Origin: Prolixibacteraceae bacterium
GTDB taxonomy: Bacteria; Bacteroidota; Bacteroidia; Bacteroidales; Prolixibacteraceae
Direction: 5' to 3'
NCBI GenBank assembly: GCA_027858145.1
Contig: JAQIDF010000114.1
Span: forward strand, 1 to 6,302
Length of the DNA stretch: 6,302 nucleotides
The notes beneath the pieces are model-generated. The model was not told the origin of the DNA and did no database searches. It saw nothing but the letters and a program-made list of their open reading frames with translations. Shown piece after piece: positions 1-5,042 of the stretch. A program made the translations under genes and the position numbers. The stretch's first letter is position 1; each line of letters begins with the position of its first letter.

Positions 1-1812
1 GAAGTTAATCTAAAAATTGAAAGTAAATTCAATAACGATTGGTTCGATTTGTATGCAGTCGTTCAAATAGGCGAGTATGAAATTCCGTTTATCCGCTTCA
101 AAAAAAACATAATGCAGCGTCGGCGTGAATTTGTGTTGCCTAATGGCGATATTGCCATTTTGCCTGCAGATTGGTTCGATGATTATACTGCACTTGTAGC
201 CCTTGCAAAGGGTAACGATAAGCGTTTGAAAATTGATAAACATCATTTTAAGGTGCTGCAGGATAGTGGGCTGAAGCTAATGCAGAATGAGATGATGCTT
301 GCTTTTGATAAAATTAGCAGCAAGGAGTTTTCTATAAGCGAACCGCCGGCAACATTGCATGCTTCCTTGCGTGATTATCAGCTCGAAGGGTATTCGTGGA
401 TGCGTCAATTGTCGGAGTTGAAGTTGGGGGGATGTCTGGCTGATGATATGGGGCTTGGAAAAACCATACAAACACTTTCGCTGTTGCTAAACGAAAAAGA
501 AAACTCGAAAAAGATAATACCCGCTTTTGATGAAAATGGCATGGGAAACCTGTTTGCCCAGGGTGAAAAGAAAGCTGCCGCATCGCTCATCGTATTGCCA
601 ACTTCGCTTGTGCATAACTGGCAAAATGAAATTCAAAAGTTTGCCCCATCGCTTAACGTATATTTGCATGTAGGTTCGCAACGCCGTCGTGATGGGCGCT
701 TTCAGGGGCTTGTAGATTACTACGATGTTTTCCTTACAACATATGGCACCATTCGTAACGATTACGATCTGTTTGATGATGTCACGTTTAATTACATCAT
801 TTTAGATGAAAGCCAGAACATAAAAAATTCTGGCTCAAAAACTTATCAGGCGGTATGTGCACTTCATTCTGATAATAAACTTGTACTTACCGGTACGCCC
901 ATCGAAAACAGCTTGTCGGATTTATGGTCGCAGCTTAATTTTCTGAACAAAGGCTTGCTTGGTACTTATAAATTCTTTCGTGATGAATTTATTATACCGG
1001 TTGAAAAAAATGCGGATGAAGAAAAACAGAATCTTTTGTTTAAAATTATCGACCCATTTATTCTTCGTCGTACTAAAGAGCAAGTAGCAAAAGACCTGCC
1101 ACCAAAAACTGAATTGGTACAGTATTGTGAAATGACTGAAAAGCAAGCAGAAATTTATGAAAAAGAAAAAAGCCGTATTCGCGGCAATATACTTCAGGAT
1201 ATAAAAAGTATGGGAGTGGCAAAATCGGCAATGTTGATTCTTCAGGGGTTGACCCGACTTAGACAATTGGCCAATCATCCAGGTTTGCTCGGACATGAAG
1301 ATACTTCATCGGGGAAATTTGAAATGGTATTTGAGCATCTCGAAGATTTGTTTGCCGAAAATCACAAGGTACTGTTGTTTTCCTCATTTGTAAAACATCT
1401 CGAACTGTTTAAGTCTGAATTTGAGAAACGAAAATGGGGGTATAGTATTTTAACCGGACAGACCAAAAAACGGAAACTGGTGATAGATGAATTTCAGAAT
1501 GATGACGAAAAACGCTTTTTTCTGATTTCATTAAAGGCCGGTGGTGTTGGCTTAAACCTTACAGCGGCCGATTATATTATGATTCTTGACCCGTGGTGGA
1601 ACCCGGCTGCCGAAAATCAGGCCATAAGCCGTGCCCATCGTATCGGGCAGGATAAAAAAGTATTTGTGTACCGTTATATCACAGAATCATCGATCGAAGA
1701 AAAAATATTGAAATTACAGGAGCGCAAAGCAGCCCTGGCCGACCGGTTTATACGCTCGAAAAGTCCGTTTGATGGTGTTGACGCTAATGAGGTTATGGAT
1801 TTGTTTGAATAA
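1..1812 (+). CDS. SNF2-family DEAD/DEAH-like helicase (ATPase), C-terminal part, 5' end outside window
   Basis: Superfamily 2 Snf2-type ATPase, expected to move along or remodel nucleic acid or nucleoprotein using ATP; its exact partner in bacteria is not known. The frame is open to the left edge (16 codons before the first ATG at 49), so the gene is truncated and ATG 49 is not its start. Residues are numbered from that ATG. Motifs in order: LRDYQLEGYSW (107-117); Walker A in ADDMGLGKT (131-139, K138); motif Ia IVLPTSLVHNW (181-191); motif II DESQ (253-256) instead of DEAH; motif III LTGTP (280-284); motif IV VLLFSSF (441-447); motif V SLKAGGVGLNLT (494-505) then DPWWNP; motif VI QAISRAHRIGQ (524-534) with arginine fingers R528 and R531. 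Both RecA lobes look complete. Family members in Bacteroidota are usually much longer, with N-terminal domains before this part. TAA ends it at 1810-1812, with a hairpin-rich spacer after it. Confidence 0.96.
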   Translation, partial: EVNLKIESKFNNDWFDLYAVVQIGEYEIPFIRFKKNIMQRRREFVLPNGDIAILPADWFDDYTALVALAKGNDKRLKIDKHHFKVLQDSGLKLMQNEMMLAFDKISSKEFSISEPPATLHASLRDYQLEGYSWMRQLSELKLGGCLADDMGLGKTIQTLSLLLNEKENSKKIIPAFDENGMGNLFAQGEKKAAASLIVLPTSLVHNWQNEIQKFAPSLNVYLHVGSQRRRDGRFQGLVDYYDVFLTTYGTIRNDYDLFDDVTFNYIILDESQNIKNSGSKTYQAVCALHSDNKLVLTGTPIENSLSDLWSQLNFLNKGLLGTYKFFRDEFIIPVEKNADEEKQNLLFKIIDPFILRRTKEQVAKDLPPKTELVQYCEMTEKQAEIYEKEKSRIRGNILQDIKSMGVAKSAMLILQGLTRLRQLANHPGLLGHEDTSSGKFEMVFEHLEDLFAENHKVLLFSSFVKHLELFKSEFEKRKWGYSILTGQTKKRKLVIDEFQNDDEKRFFLISLKAGGVGLNLTAADYIMILDPWWNPAAENQAISRAHRIGQDKKVFVYRYITESSIEEKILKLQERKAALADRFIRSKSPFDGVDANEVMDLFE

Positions 1813-1847
1813 CAGAATCTGTGAGATGCAGAGTTCCTGAGTTTCGG

Positions 1848-1897
1848 ATTGGTCAATTGGTCATTGGTAATTAGTGGATTGGATATTGGTTATTGGT
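1848..1897. repeat. ATTGGT-rich degenerate short repeat
   Basis: ATTGGT occurs at 1848-1853, 1856-1861, 1863-1868, 1885-1890 and 1892-1897, with a near copy ATTGGA at 1878-1883. Spacing is irregular (7 to 15 bases), so this is a degenerate low-complexity repeat rather than a clean tandem array. It begins 36 bases after the helicase stop codon. No function can be read from it. Confidence 0.6.
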
Positions 1898-1900
1898 TTT

Positions 1901-1925
1901 CAATCAATCCCAGCGGGGTTGATTG
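1901..1925. repeat. REP-like hairpin A (CCCAGCGGGG core)
   Basis: Left arm CAATCAATCCC (1901-1911), loop AGC (1912-1914), right arm GGGGTTGATTG (1915-1925). The 11-bp stem has a single T-G wobble. The core is the reverse complement of the core of the hairpin at 2017-2033, so the two are inverted copies of one family. No run of T follows, so it is a poor intrinsic terminator, though it could protect the 3' end of the upstream helicase mRNA. Confidence 0.7.
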
Positions 1926-1958
1926 TCTGTAGAACAAATGAGCCCCCCCAAACCTGTG

Positions 1959-1980
1959 CGACCCCGGCAGATAGGGGTCG
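1959..1980. repeat. REP-like hairpin B (CGACCCC arms)
   Basis: Arms CGACCCC (1959-1965) and GGGGTCG (1974-1980) enclose the 8-base loop GGCAGATA. It is preceded by ACCTGTG (1952-1958), which also precedes the hairpin at 2017-2033, so the two appear to be diverged copies of one unit 60 bp apart. Confidence 0.6.
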
Positions 1981-2016
1981 AATGGCATTGGAAAAACATA
2001 AATAGCTATAGACCTG

Positions 2017-2033
2017 TGACCCCGCTGGGGTCA
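2017..2033. repeat. REP-like hairpin C (TGACCCC arms)
   Basis: A perfect 7-bp stem with arms TGACCCC (2017-2023) and GGGGTCA (2027-2033) closes over the loop GCT. ACCTGTG (2012-2018) overlaps its left edge. ATTTTAGATTT follows on the plus strand, so weak terminator activity for the helicase transcript is possible but not convincing. Confidence 0.65.
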
Positions 2034-2052
2034 TTTTAGATTTATATGTACC

Positions 2053-2065
2053 ATGCCTACGGCAT
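2053..2065. repeat. Short palindrome D, ATGCC-TAC-GGCAT
   Basis: Arms ATGCC (2053-2057) and GGCAT (2061-2065) with loop TAC. It is preceded by ACC and followed by T, the same context as the copy at 2100-2113, giving a shared pattern ACCATGCCT(2-4 variable bases)GGCATT. It belongs to a different family from the CCCC/GGGG hairpins next to it. Confidence 0.6.
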
Positions 2066-2099
2066 TCTTATCTGTACCTGCATCCTACAATATTTGACC

Positions 2100-2113
2100 A
2101 TGCCTAAAGGCAT
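2100..2113. repeat. Short palindrome E, ATGCCT-AA-AGGCAT
   Basis: Arms ATGCCT (2100-2105) and AGGCAT (2108-2113) enclose two bases. It is the second copy of the motif at 2053-2065, 47 bp away, again preceded by ACC. The loop differs while the arms are kept, as expected if the stem is what is conserved. Confidence 0.6.
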
Positions 2114-2177
2114 TAATAAGTCATTGGTAATTTGTTGATTAGTAATCGGTATTAGCGCCAAGAGGGGGTAAGCTCCC

Positions 2178-2209
2178 GCACTTAGGCACTTAGGCACTCA
2201 GGCACTTCT
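2178..2209 (+). repeat. Tandem 8-bp repeat, four units of GCACTTAG
   Basis: Units at 2178-2185 and 2186-2193 are identical GCACTTAG. Those at 2194-2201 (GCACTCAG) and 2202-2209 (GCACTTCT) are diverged. The array ends about 35 bases before the argB -33 element. A slippage-prone repeat this close to a promoter could vary in copy number, but nothing in the window shows an effect. Confidence 0.75.
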
Positions 2210-2224
2210 GATTAATACTAATCA
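2209..2224. promoter_or_regulatory. Inverted repeat TGATTA-N4-TAATCA upstream of argB, candidate operator
   Basis: Perfect 6-bp arms TGATTA (2209-2214) and TAATCA (2219-2224) flank ATAC, 20 bp upstream of the argB -33 element. It faintly resembles the ArgR box (TGAAT-4-ATTCA) but the half-site and spacing differ, so an arginine-repressor role is only a guess. A related GATTA-G-TAATC palindrome lies at 2137-2147. Confidence 0.35.
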
Positions 2225-2244
2225 TCGCTTTCAAAAAATATTTC

Positions 2245-2274
2245 TTGTCTATGCTCTATTTTCATGTATTTTTG
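2245..2274 (+). promoter_or_regulatory. Bacteroidota-type promoter for argB
   Basis: TTG at 2245-2247, a 19-bp spacer, then TATTTTTG at 2267-2274, a full match to the Bacteroidota housekeeping -7 element TANNTTTG. Transcription would begin near 2281, leaving a leader of only about 9 bases before the ATG at 2290. That leader is A-rich with no Shine-Dalgarno sequence, normal for this phylum. Confidence 0.6.
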
Positions 2275-2289
2275 TGAAAAATTAAAACC

Positions 2290-3066
2290 ATGGACAAACT
2301 CACCTTAGTAAAAGTTGGCGGTAAAATTGTAGAAGAAGAACAATCACTGCGTCAATTATTAGCAGATTTTAAGTCGATTTCAGGAAATAAAGTGTTGGTG
2401 CACGGTGGTGGTCGCTCGGCTACAGCTATTGCAAAACAATTAAATATTGAAACCAAAATGGTTGACGGACGCCGCATAACTGATAAGCCCATGCTTGATG
2501 TGGTAACCATGGTTTATGCCGGATTGGTAAACAAAAATATTGTAGCTGGTTTGCAGTCGCTTGGCTGTAATGCCGTTGGTTTTTGTGGTGCTGATATGGA
2601 TATTATCCGCTCGGTAAAGCGTCCGGTTAAGGAGATTGATTATGGATTTGTGGGTGATGTGGTAGATGTAAATACCGATGAACTTCGTTTGTTGATTGAC
2701 CAGGGCGTAACTCCTGTAATGGCGCCCCTGACCCACGATGGTAAAGGAACCTTGCTGAACACTAATGCCGACACCATAGCTTCAGAACTGGCAATTGGCT
2801 TAAGTGAGCATTTTAATGTGAATTTGGTGTATTGTTTCGAAAAAGACGGCGTGCTTTCCAATCCCGATGATGATTCGTCTGTTATTCATGAACTCGACAT
2901 GCAGCTATACCGTCAGTATAAAGAAGACGGCACCATTGCTGCGGGGATGATTCCAAAGCTCGATAATGCTTTCAGGGCATTGGGCAATGGTGTTAAAAGT
3001 GTTTTAATTACCAATGCCAATAATTTAACAAAATCGTCGGTAAAGCGCACCGTGGTGCGCTTTTAG
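2290..3066 (+). CDS. argB: Acetylglutamate kinase (possibly succinylglutamate kinase)
   Basis: Cytoplasmic amino-acid kinase of arginine biosynthesis; it phosphorylates the gamma-carboxyl of N-acetyl-L-glutamate with ATP. Visible signatures: VKVGGK (7-12, K8 in the phosphate-binding loop), VHGGG (37-41), substrate-binding DGRRITD (59-65), NTNAD (157-161) and AGMIPKL (218-224, K223). At 258 residues it equals the E. coli enzyme and lacks the N-terminal helix of arginine-inhibited hexameric forms, which suggests an arginine-insensitive enzyme (inference). Bacteroides species build arginine through N-succinylated intermediates, so the acyl group here may be succinyl; sequence alone does not settle it. 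The gene stands alone, with no other arg gene in the window, its own promoter and a terminator-like palindrome inside its last codons. The ATG at 2290 fits the conserved N-terminus and the promoter position. Confidence 0.94.
   Translation: MDKLTLVKVGGKIVEEEQSLRQLLADFKSISGNKVLVHGGGRSATAIAKQLNIETKMVDGRRITDKPMLDVVTMVYAGLVNKNIVAGLQSLGCNAVGFCGADMDIIRSVKRPVKEIDYGFVGDVVDVNTDELRLLIDQGVTPVMAPLTHDGKGTLLNTNADTIASELAIGLSEHFNVNLVYCFEKDGVLSNPDDDSSVIHELDMQLYRQYKEDGTIAAGMIPKLDNAFRALGNGVKSVLITNANNLTKSSVKRTVVRF
3042..3064 (+). terminator. Intrinsic-terminator-like palindrome inside the end of argB
   Basis: Arm AAAGCGCACC (3042-3051) and arm GGTGCGCTTT (3054-3063) are perfect complements around GT, and the run TTTT (3061-3064) ends the stem. 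The hairpin covers the last seven sense codons (KRTVVRF) and reaches the stop codon TAG at 3064-3066. The T tract is short, so termination may be partial. A second inverted repeat, AGCTTCTG (3065-3072) with CAGAAGCT (3114-3121), follows with a 41-base loop and is weaker. Confidence 0.6.
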
Positions 3067-3278
3067 CTTCTGTGAATTGGGTGTAGTGCTTTGAAGTTGT
3101 AGATGTTTATTGTCAGAAGCTTTTAGCTACTGCTAATCTAATCATAGAGTTTGATATTCAATATGTTGAGAATATCACTTGTGGTTGTTTGTGTTTTTAT
3201 AATAGAAACGATATAAGGAAAGACAATTTGTTTTTGTATTTTTTTTACCGAAAGCAGTAGTAGTTTTACTAATAATAT

Positions 3279-3286
3279 TAATTTTG
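3279..3286 (+). promoter_or_regulatory. Possible -7 promoter element for the beta-barrel gene
   Basis: TAATTTTG matches TANNTTTG fully, but no TTG or TTTG sits at the expected distance upstream; only TTTT at 3264-3267 is near, with short spacing. If used, transcription starts near 3293 and gives a leader of about 110 bases. In DNA this AT-rich such matches arise by chance, so confidence is limited. Confidence 0.35.
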
Positions 3287-3306
3287 TATCGATTTAAATT
3301 AAAACT

Positions 3307-3324
3307 ATACATATTCAAATGTAT
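3307..3324. promoter_or_regulatory. Inverted repeat ATACAT-N6-ATGTAT in the leader region
   Basis: Perfect 6-bp arms at 3307-3312 and 3319-3324 flank ATTCAA. Downstream of the proposed start point it would form a weak AU-rich hairpin in the leader; as DNA it has the symmetry of a dimeric-repressor site. The AT-rich setting makes chance a real possibility. Confidence 0.25.
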
Positions 3325-3403
3325 TTTTACTTCTTGTATAATTAATAATTTGTACTCCTCAAGGAAATTTATTTCAATTATTAAACTATAACACTTTTTT
3401 ATT

Positions 3404-3997
3404 ATGAAGAAAATTACTATTCTATTTATTTTACTAAGTTTATTTTTTGTTTCTAATTCTTATGCTCAAAAAGTATCAACTGCTGGTTTCTTAGGTTGGT
3501 CAGTTCCACAAGGTGAAGCTTTTACCTACGACGAAGGTTCTGGTGGAAAAGGTGGTTTAGGATACACTGCTGATGTTTTGTATCACTTTGAGAAGTTTGA
3601 CAATAAACTGGCAGCTGGTTTGGTTTATAATGGTGCTATTGTTGCTGGCGGAGGTACTTCTGATGAAGCACTAAATCTGGACATGTATGGGTTAGGTCTT
3701 TACGGTGTAAAAGGTTACTATCGTTTCTTTAACAGCTCAGTATCTCCTTATGTAGCGTTTTCAACTGGTTTGTCACGATTAGAAATCCCGGAAATTACAT
3801 CAGGCGATGAGGTTGTGGCAGAAGGTAGCTCTACTTTTTCTTTTGGTATGGCTCCTGAAATTGGTATTGAGCTTGGTGGTTTTACAATTTCTGCAATGTA
3901 CCTGGTTCCGATGAAATATGAAACCTGGAGCAACGAAAAAGAAACAGCTGGTTCTTTACAAATTTCACTTGGATGGCGTTTCGGTTTCGATTTATAG
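3404..3997 (+). CDS. Small outer-membrane beta-barrel protein with signal peptide
   Basis: Secreted protein of 197 residues, most likely a small outer-membrane beta-barrel of the OMP_b-brl type. It starts with a clear signal peptide: K2-K3, a hydrophobic core at about residues 4-17 (ITILFILLSLFFV), and a probable signal peptidase I site SYA|Q after residue 21. The mature part alternates polar and hydrophobic/aromatic residues and is rich in Gly and Tyr, for example YGLGLYGVKGYYRFF (95-109) and VSPYVAFSTGL (113-123), with turns rich in Gly, Asp and Ser. It ends SLQISLGWRFGFDL, a plausible last strand. The size suits about eight strands. It has no lipobox, so it is not a lipoprotein. No ligand or specific role is visible. 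ATG 3404 starts the signal peptide directly. It seems monocistronic, and a strong terminator begins 19 bases after its stop. Confidence 0.82.
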   Translation: MKKITILFILLSLFFVSNSYAQKVSTAGFLGWSVPQGEAFTYDEGSGGKGGLGYTADVLYHFEKFDNKLAAGLVYNGAIVAGGGTSDEALNLDMYGLGLYGVKGYYRFFNSSVSPYVAFSTGLSRLEIPEITSGDEVVAEGSSTFSFGMAPEIGIELGGFTISAMYLVPMKYETWSNEKETAGSLQISLGWRFGFDL

Positions 3998-4016
3998 AAA
4001 AACATATGATATTAAT

Positions 4017-4049
4017 AAAAGCCGTGTTGTGATAATGCGGCTTTTTTTT
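4017..4049 (+). terminator. Strong intrinsic terminator between convergent genes
   Basis: Stem AAAAGCCG (4017-4024) with CGGCTTTT (4038-4045) and a 13-base loop, ending in a run of eight T (4042-4049). It terminates the beta-barrel gene. On the minus strand the same stem ends in TTTTATT, so it can also stop the pseudouridine synthase transcript, whose stop codon is at 4060-4062. A bidirectional terminator is therefore likely. Confidence 0.9.
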
Positions 4050-4059
4050 GCATTCAATT

Positions 4060-4947
4060 TTAGTAGAACCTGGGAAATATCTTTTTGAATTTTTCGGGAA
4101 CATCATCTTTTATCTCAATTTCATTATTGCTTAGTTGATGTGTGAATTTTAGAAAAACTGCATGTAAATAAAGACCTTTTCCTTTTAATATTTTTTCTTC
4201 AGTACCATAAGTTTGGTCTCCTAAAACCGGATTTCCAATGCCGGCCATGTGTTTGCGTATTTGGTGTTTACGACCTGTTTCAATTTTGATATCAATTAGG
4301 TTGAGGTAGCCGAAGCGTTCTGATTCTACAGTGTTAAGGACTCTAAATATGGTTTTTGCACTTTTATCGCCAACCGGTGTGTCAATTATTCCGCTTTGCG
4401 GCATTTTACCAATGGTTATGGCAATATATTTCTTTTCAATTTTTCGTTCTTCAAATAAACGGTTAAGTGTCGATACGGCCTGAATTGTTTTTCCAACTAA
4501 TAAAACACCACTTGTGGGATAATCGAGCCGGTGAATAGCTTGAGGTAAGGGTAATGCATCGTTACGTTTACTGAGCCTCAGATTGTAAGGCAGTGCGTGC
4601 TCGAGTGTACGTTTTTTGTTGCCGCTTACTGCAATTCCGGCTGGTTTTCTTACCACTGCCAGGTGATCATCTTCATAAAAAACATGAATAGGAATCTCAA
4701 CGAGCATGTTTTCGTTGGTTTTGTTATTCTGAAAAAGCTCTATGGTTTCGCCACCTTTAATCCAGTCGCCGGTGTGCCCTGTTTCTCCATTAACTTTTAC
4801 CAGGCCTTTTTTTATTGCTTTTTTTATGCCTTTGCGCGTGCTGATGATTGTGAAAATTCCCGGAAGATAGTCCGATAGTCGCTGAGTTTCGTCAAGCATA
4901 GAAACAGTGTGTTTTTCTACAAGTGTTGTTTGTTGTTGGTTGGTCAT
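4060..4947 (-). CDS. RluA-family RNA pseudouridine synthase with S4 domain
   Basis: Cytoplasmic enzyme that converts specific uridines in rRNA or tRNA to pseudouridine; the target site cannot be read from sequence. It has 295 residues. An S4-type RNA-binding domain covers about residues 18-75 (RLSDYLPGIF, then IKKAIKKGLVKVNG). The catalytic domain begins near 85 with KPAG (101-104), then the active-site motif HRLDYPTSG (139-147; catalytic D142), KKYIAI (172-177), and ETGRKHQIRKHM (223-234) with GNPVLGDQTYG (238-248). All hallmark RluA residues are present. It resembles the RluC/RluD class by its S4 domain, but a specific name is not safe. ATG 4947 is favoured because a TANNTTTG element sits about 30 bases upstream; Met17 (4899) would still keep the S4 domain. 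It converges on the beta-barrel gene and is separated from the methyltransferase by a terminator. Confidence 0.93.
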   Translation of the reverse strand: MTNQQQTTLVEKHTVSMLDETQRLSDYLPGIFTIISTRKGIKKAIKKGLVKVNGETGHTGDWIKGGETIELFQNNKTNENMLVEIPIHVFYEDDHLAVVRKPAGIAVSGNKKRTLEHALPYNLRLSKRNDALPLPQAIHRLDYPTSGVLLVGKTIQAVSTLNRLFEERKIEKKYIAITIGKMPQSGIIDTPVGDKSAKTIFRVLNTVESERFGYLNLIDIKIETGRKHQIRKHMAGIGNPVLGDQTYGTEEKILKGKGLYLHAVFLKFTHQLSNNEIEIKDDVPEKFKKIFPRFY

Positions 4948-4976
4948 GGTATCACGAAAGTAGCTGATAATTGTTT

Positions 4977-4984
4977 CAAATGTA
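4977..4984 (-). promoter_or_regulatory. Probable -7 promoter element for the pseudouridine synthase
   Basis: On the minus strand the bases read TACATTTG, a full match to TANNTTTG. Transcription would start about 7 bases on, near 4970, leaving a leader of roughly 23 bases before ATG 4947. The only upstream TTTG (5012-5009) lies 24 bases away, slightly long, and is inside the preceding terminator stem, so the -33 half is weak. Confidence 0.5.
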
Positions 4985-5008
4985 TCAATTTTGAACAGTT
5001 ATCAGCTA

Positions 5009-5034
5009 CAAAACCGATACGTGTTTCGGTTTTG
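5009..5034 (-). terminator. Intrinsic terminator after the methyltransferase
   Basis: A perfect 9-bp inverted repeat: CAAAACCGA (5009-5017) with TCGGTTTTG (5026-5034) and an 8-base loop. On the minus strand it lies just past the stop codon (5043-5045) and ends in TTTTG, with an A-rich left side, so it can end the methyltransferase transcript. The T run is only four, so some read-through into the pseudouridine synthase is possible. Confidence 0.65.
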
Positions 5035-5042
5035 GCCTACTG

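Larger units (their letters stand above)
1861..2150 (+). repeat. Pair of 30-bp imperfect direct repeats flanking the hairpins
   Basis: The segments 1861-1890 and 2121-2150 both start TCATTGGTAATT and match at 24 of 30 positions by hand alignment, at an exact offset of 260 bp. The four best hairpins and the weaker 1959-1980 hairpin all lie between the copies. This layout could reflect a duplicated repeat unit or a small inserted element. No terminal inverted repeats were seen at the edges, so a transposon-type element is not supported. Confidence 0.55.
1813..2289. other. Gene-free spacer with a cluster of short palindromes and repeats
   Basis: This 477-bp stretch has no credible ORF on either strand. 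It holds ATTGGT-rich sequence (1848-1897), three GC-rich hairpins (1901-1925, 1959-1980, 2017-2033), two ATGCC/GGCAT hairpins (2053-2065, 2100-2113), a second copy of a 30-bp ATTGGT-type segment (2121-2150), an 8-bp tandem repeat (2178-2209), and the argB control region (about 2209-2289). The composition, with GC-rich palindromes inside AT-rich filler, differs from the coding sequence on both sides. It resembles REP-type intergenic repeat clusters; that reading is inference, since only one locus is visible. Confidence 0.8.
3067..3403. other. AT-rich spacer between argB and the beta-barrel gene
   Basis: This 337-bp stretch has no supported gene; the longest ATG frame noticed gives only about 17 residues (from 3163). 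It is clearly richer in A and T than its neighbours. It contains the loose inverted repeat 3065-3121, one full TANNTTTG match at 3279-3286 and an inverted repeat at 3307-3324. The last 40 bases before ATG 3404 are A/T-rich with no Shine-Dalgarno site. Confidence 0.7.

Noticed and set aside
49..51. ATG at 49 as the start of the helicase gene
   Set aside because: The frame is open through position 1 and the sequence before it (NDWFDL) reads as part of the same conserved segment.
922..1296. Minus-strand open frame of 124 codons inside the helicase gene
   Set aside because: It is antisense to conserved helicase motifs, has low-complexity Phe-rich composition and no recognisable domain.
1940..1990. 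tRNA-like T-loop sequence GGGTCGAATGG
   Set aside because: No acceptor stem, anticodon arm or D-arm could be paired around it; it belongs to the hairpin at 1959-1980.
1901..2113. Possible CRISPR array, because of repeated short palindromes
   Set aside because: The palindromes fall in two different families, are only 13-25 bp, lie in mixed orientation and irregular spacing, and there are no constant repeats with uniform spacers.
2440..2736. Minus-strand open frame of 98 codons within argB
   Set aside because: It overlaps conserved ArgB coding sequence and shows no signal of its own.
3163..3216. Tiny frame starting MLRISLVVVCVF, resembling a short membrane peptide
   Set aside because: It has only about 17 residues, no promoter or ribosome-binding context, and lies in very AT-rich DNA where such frames are expected by chance.
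4597..4878. Plus-strand open frame of 93 codons within the pseudouridine synthase gene
   Set aside because: It is the antisense of the S4 and early catalytic domain; the Cys/Phe-rich product matches no known family.
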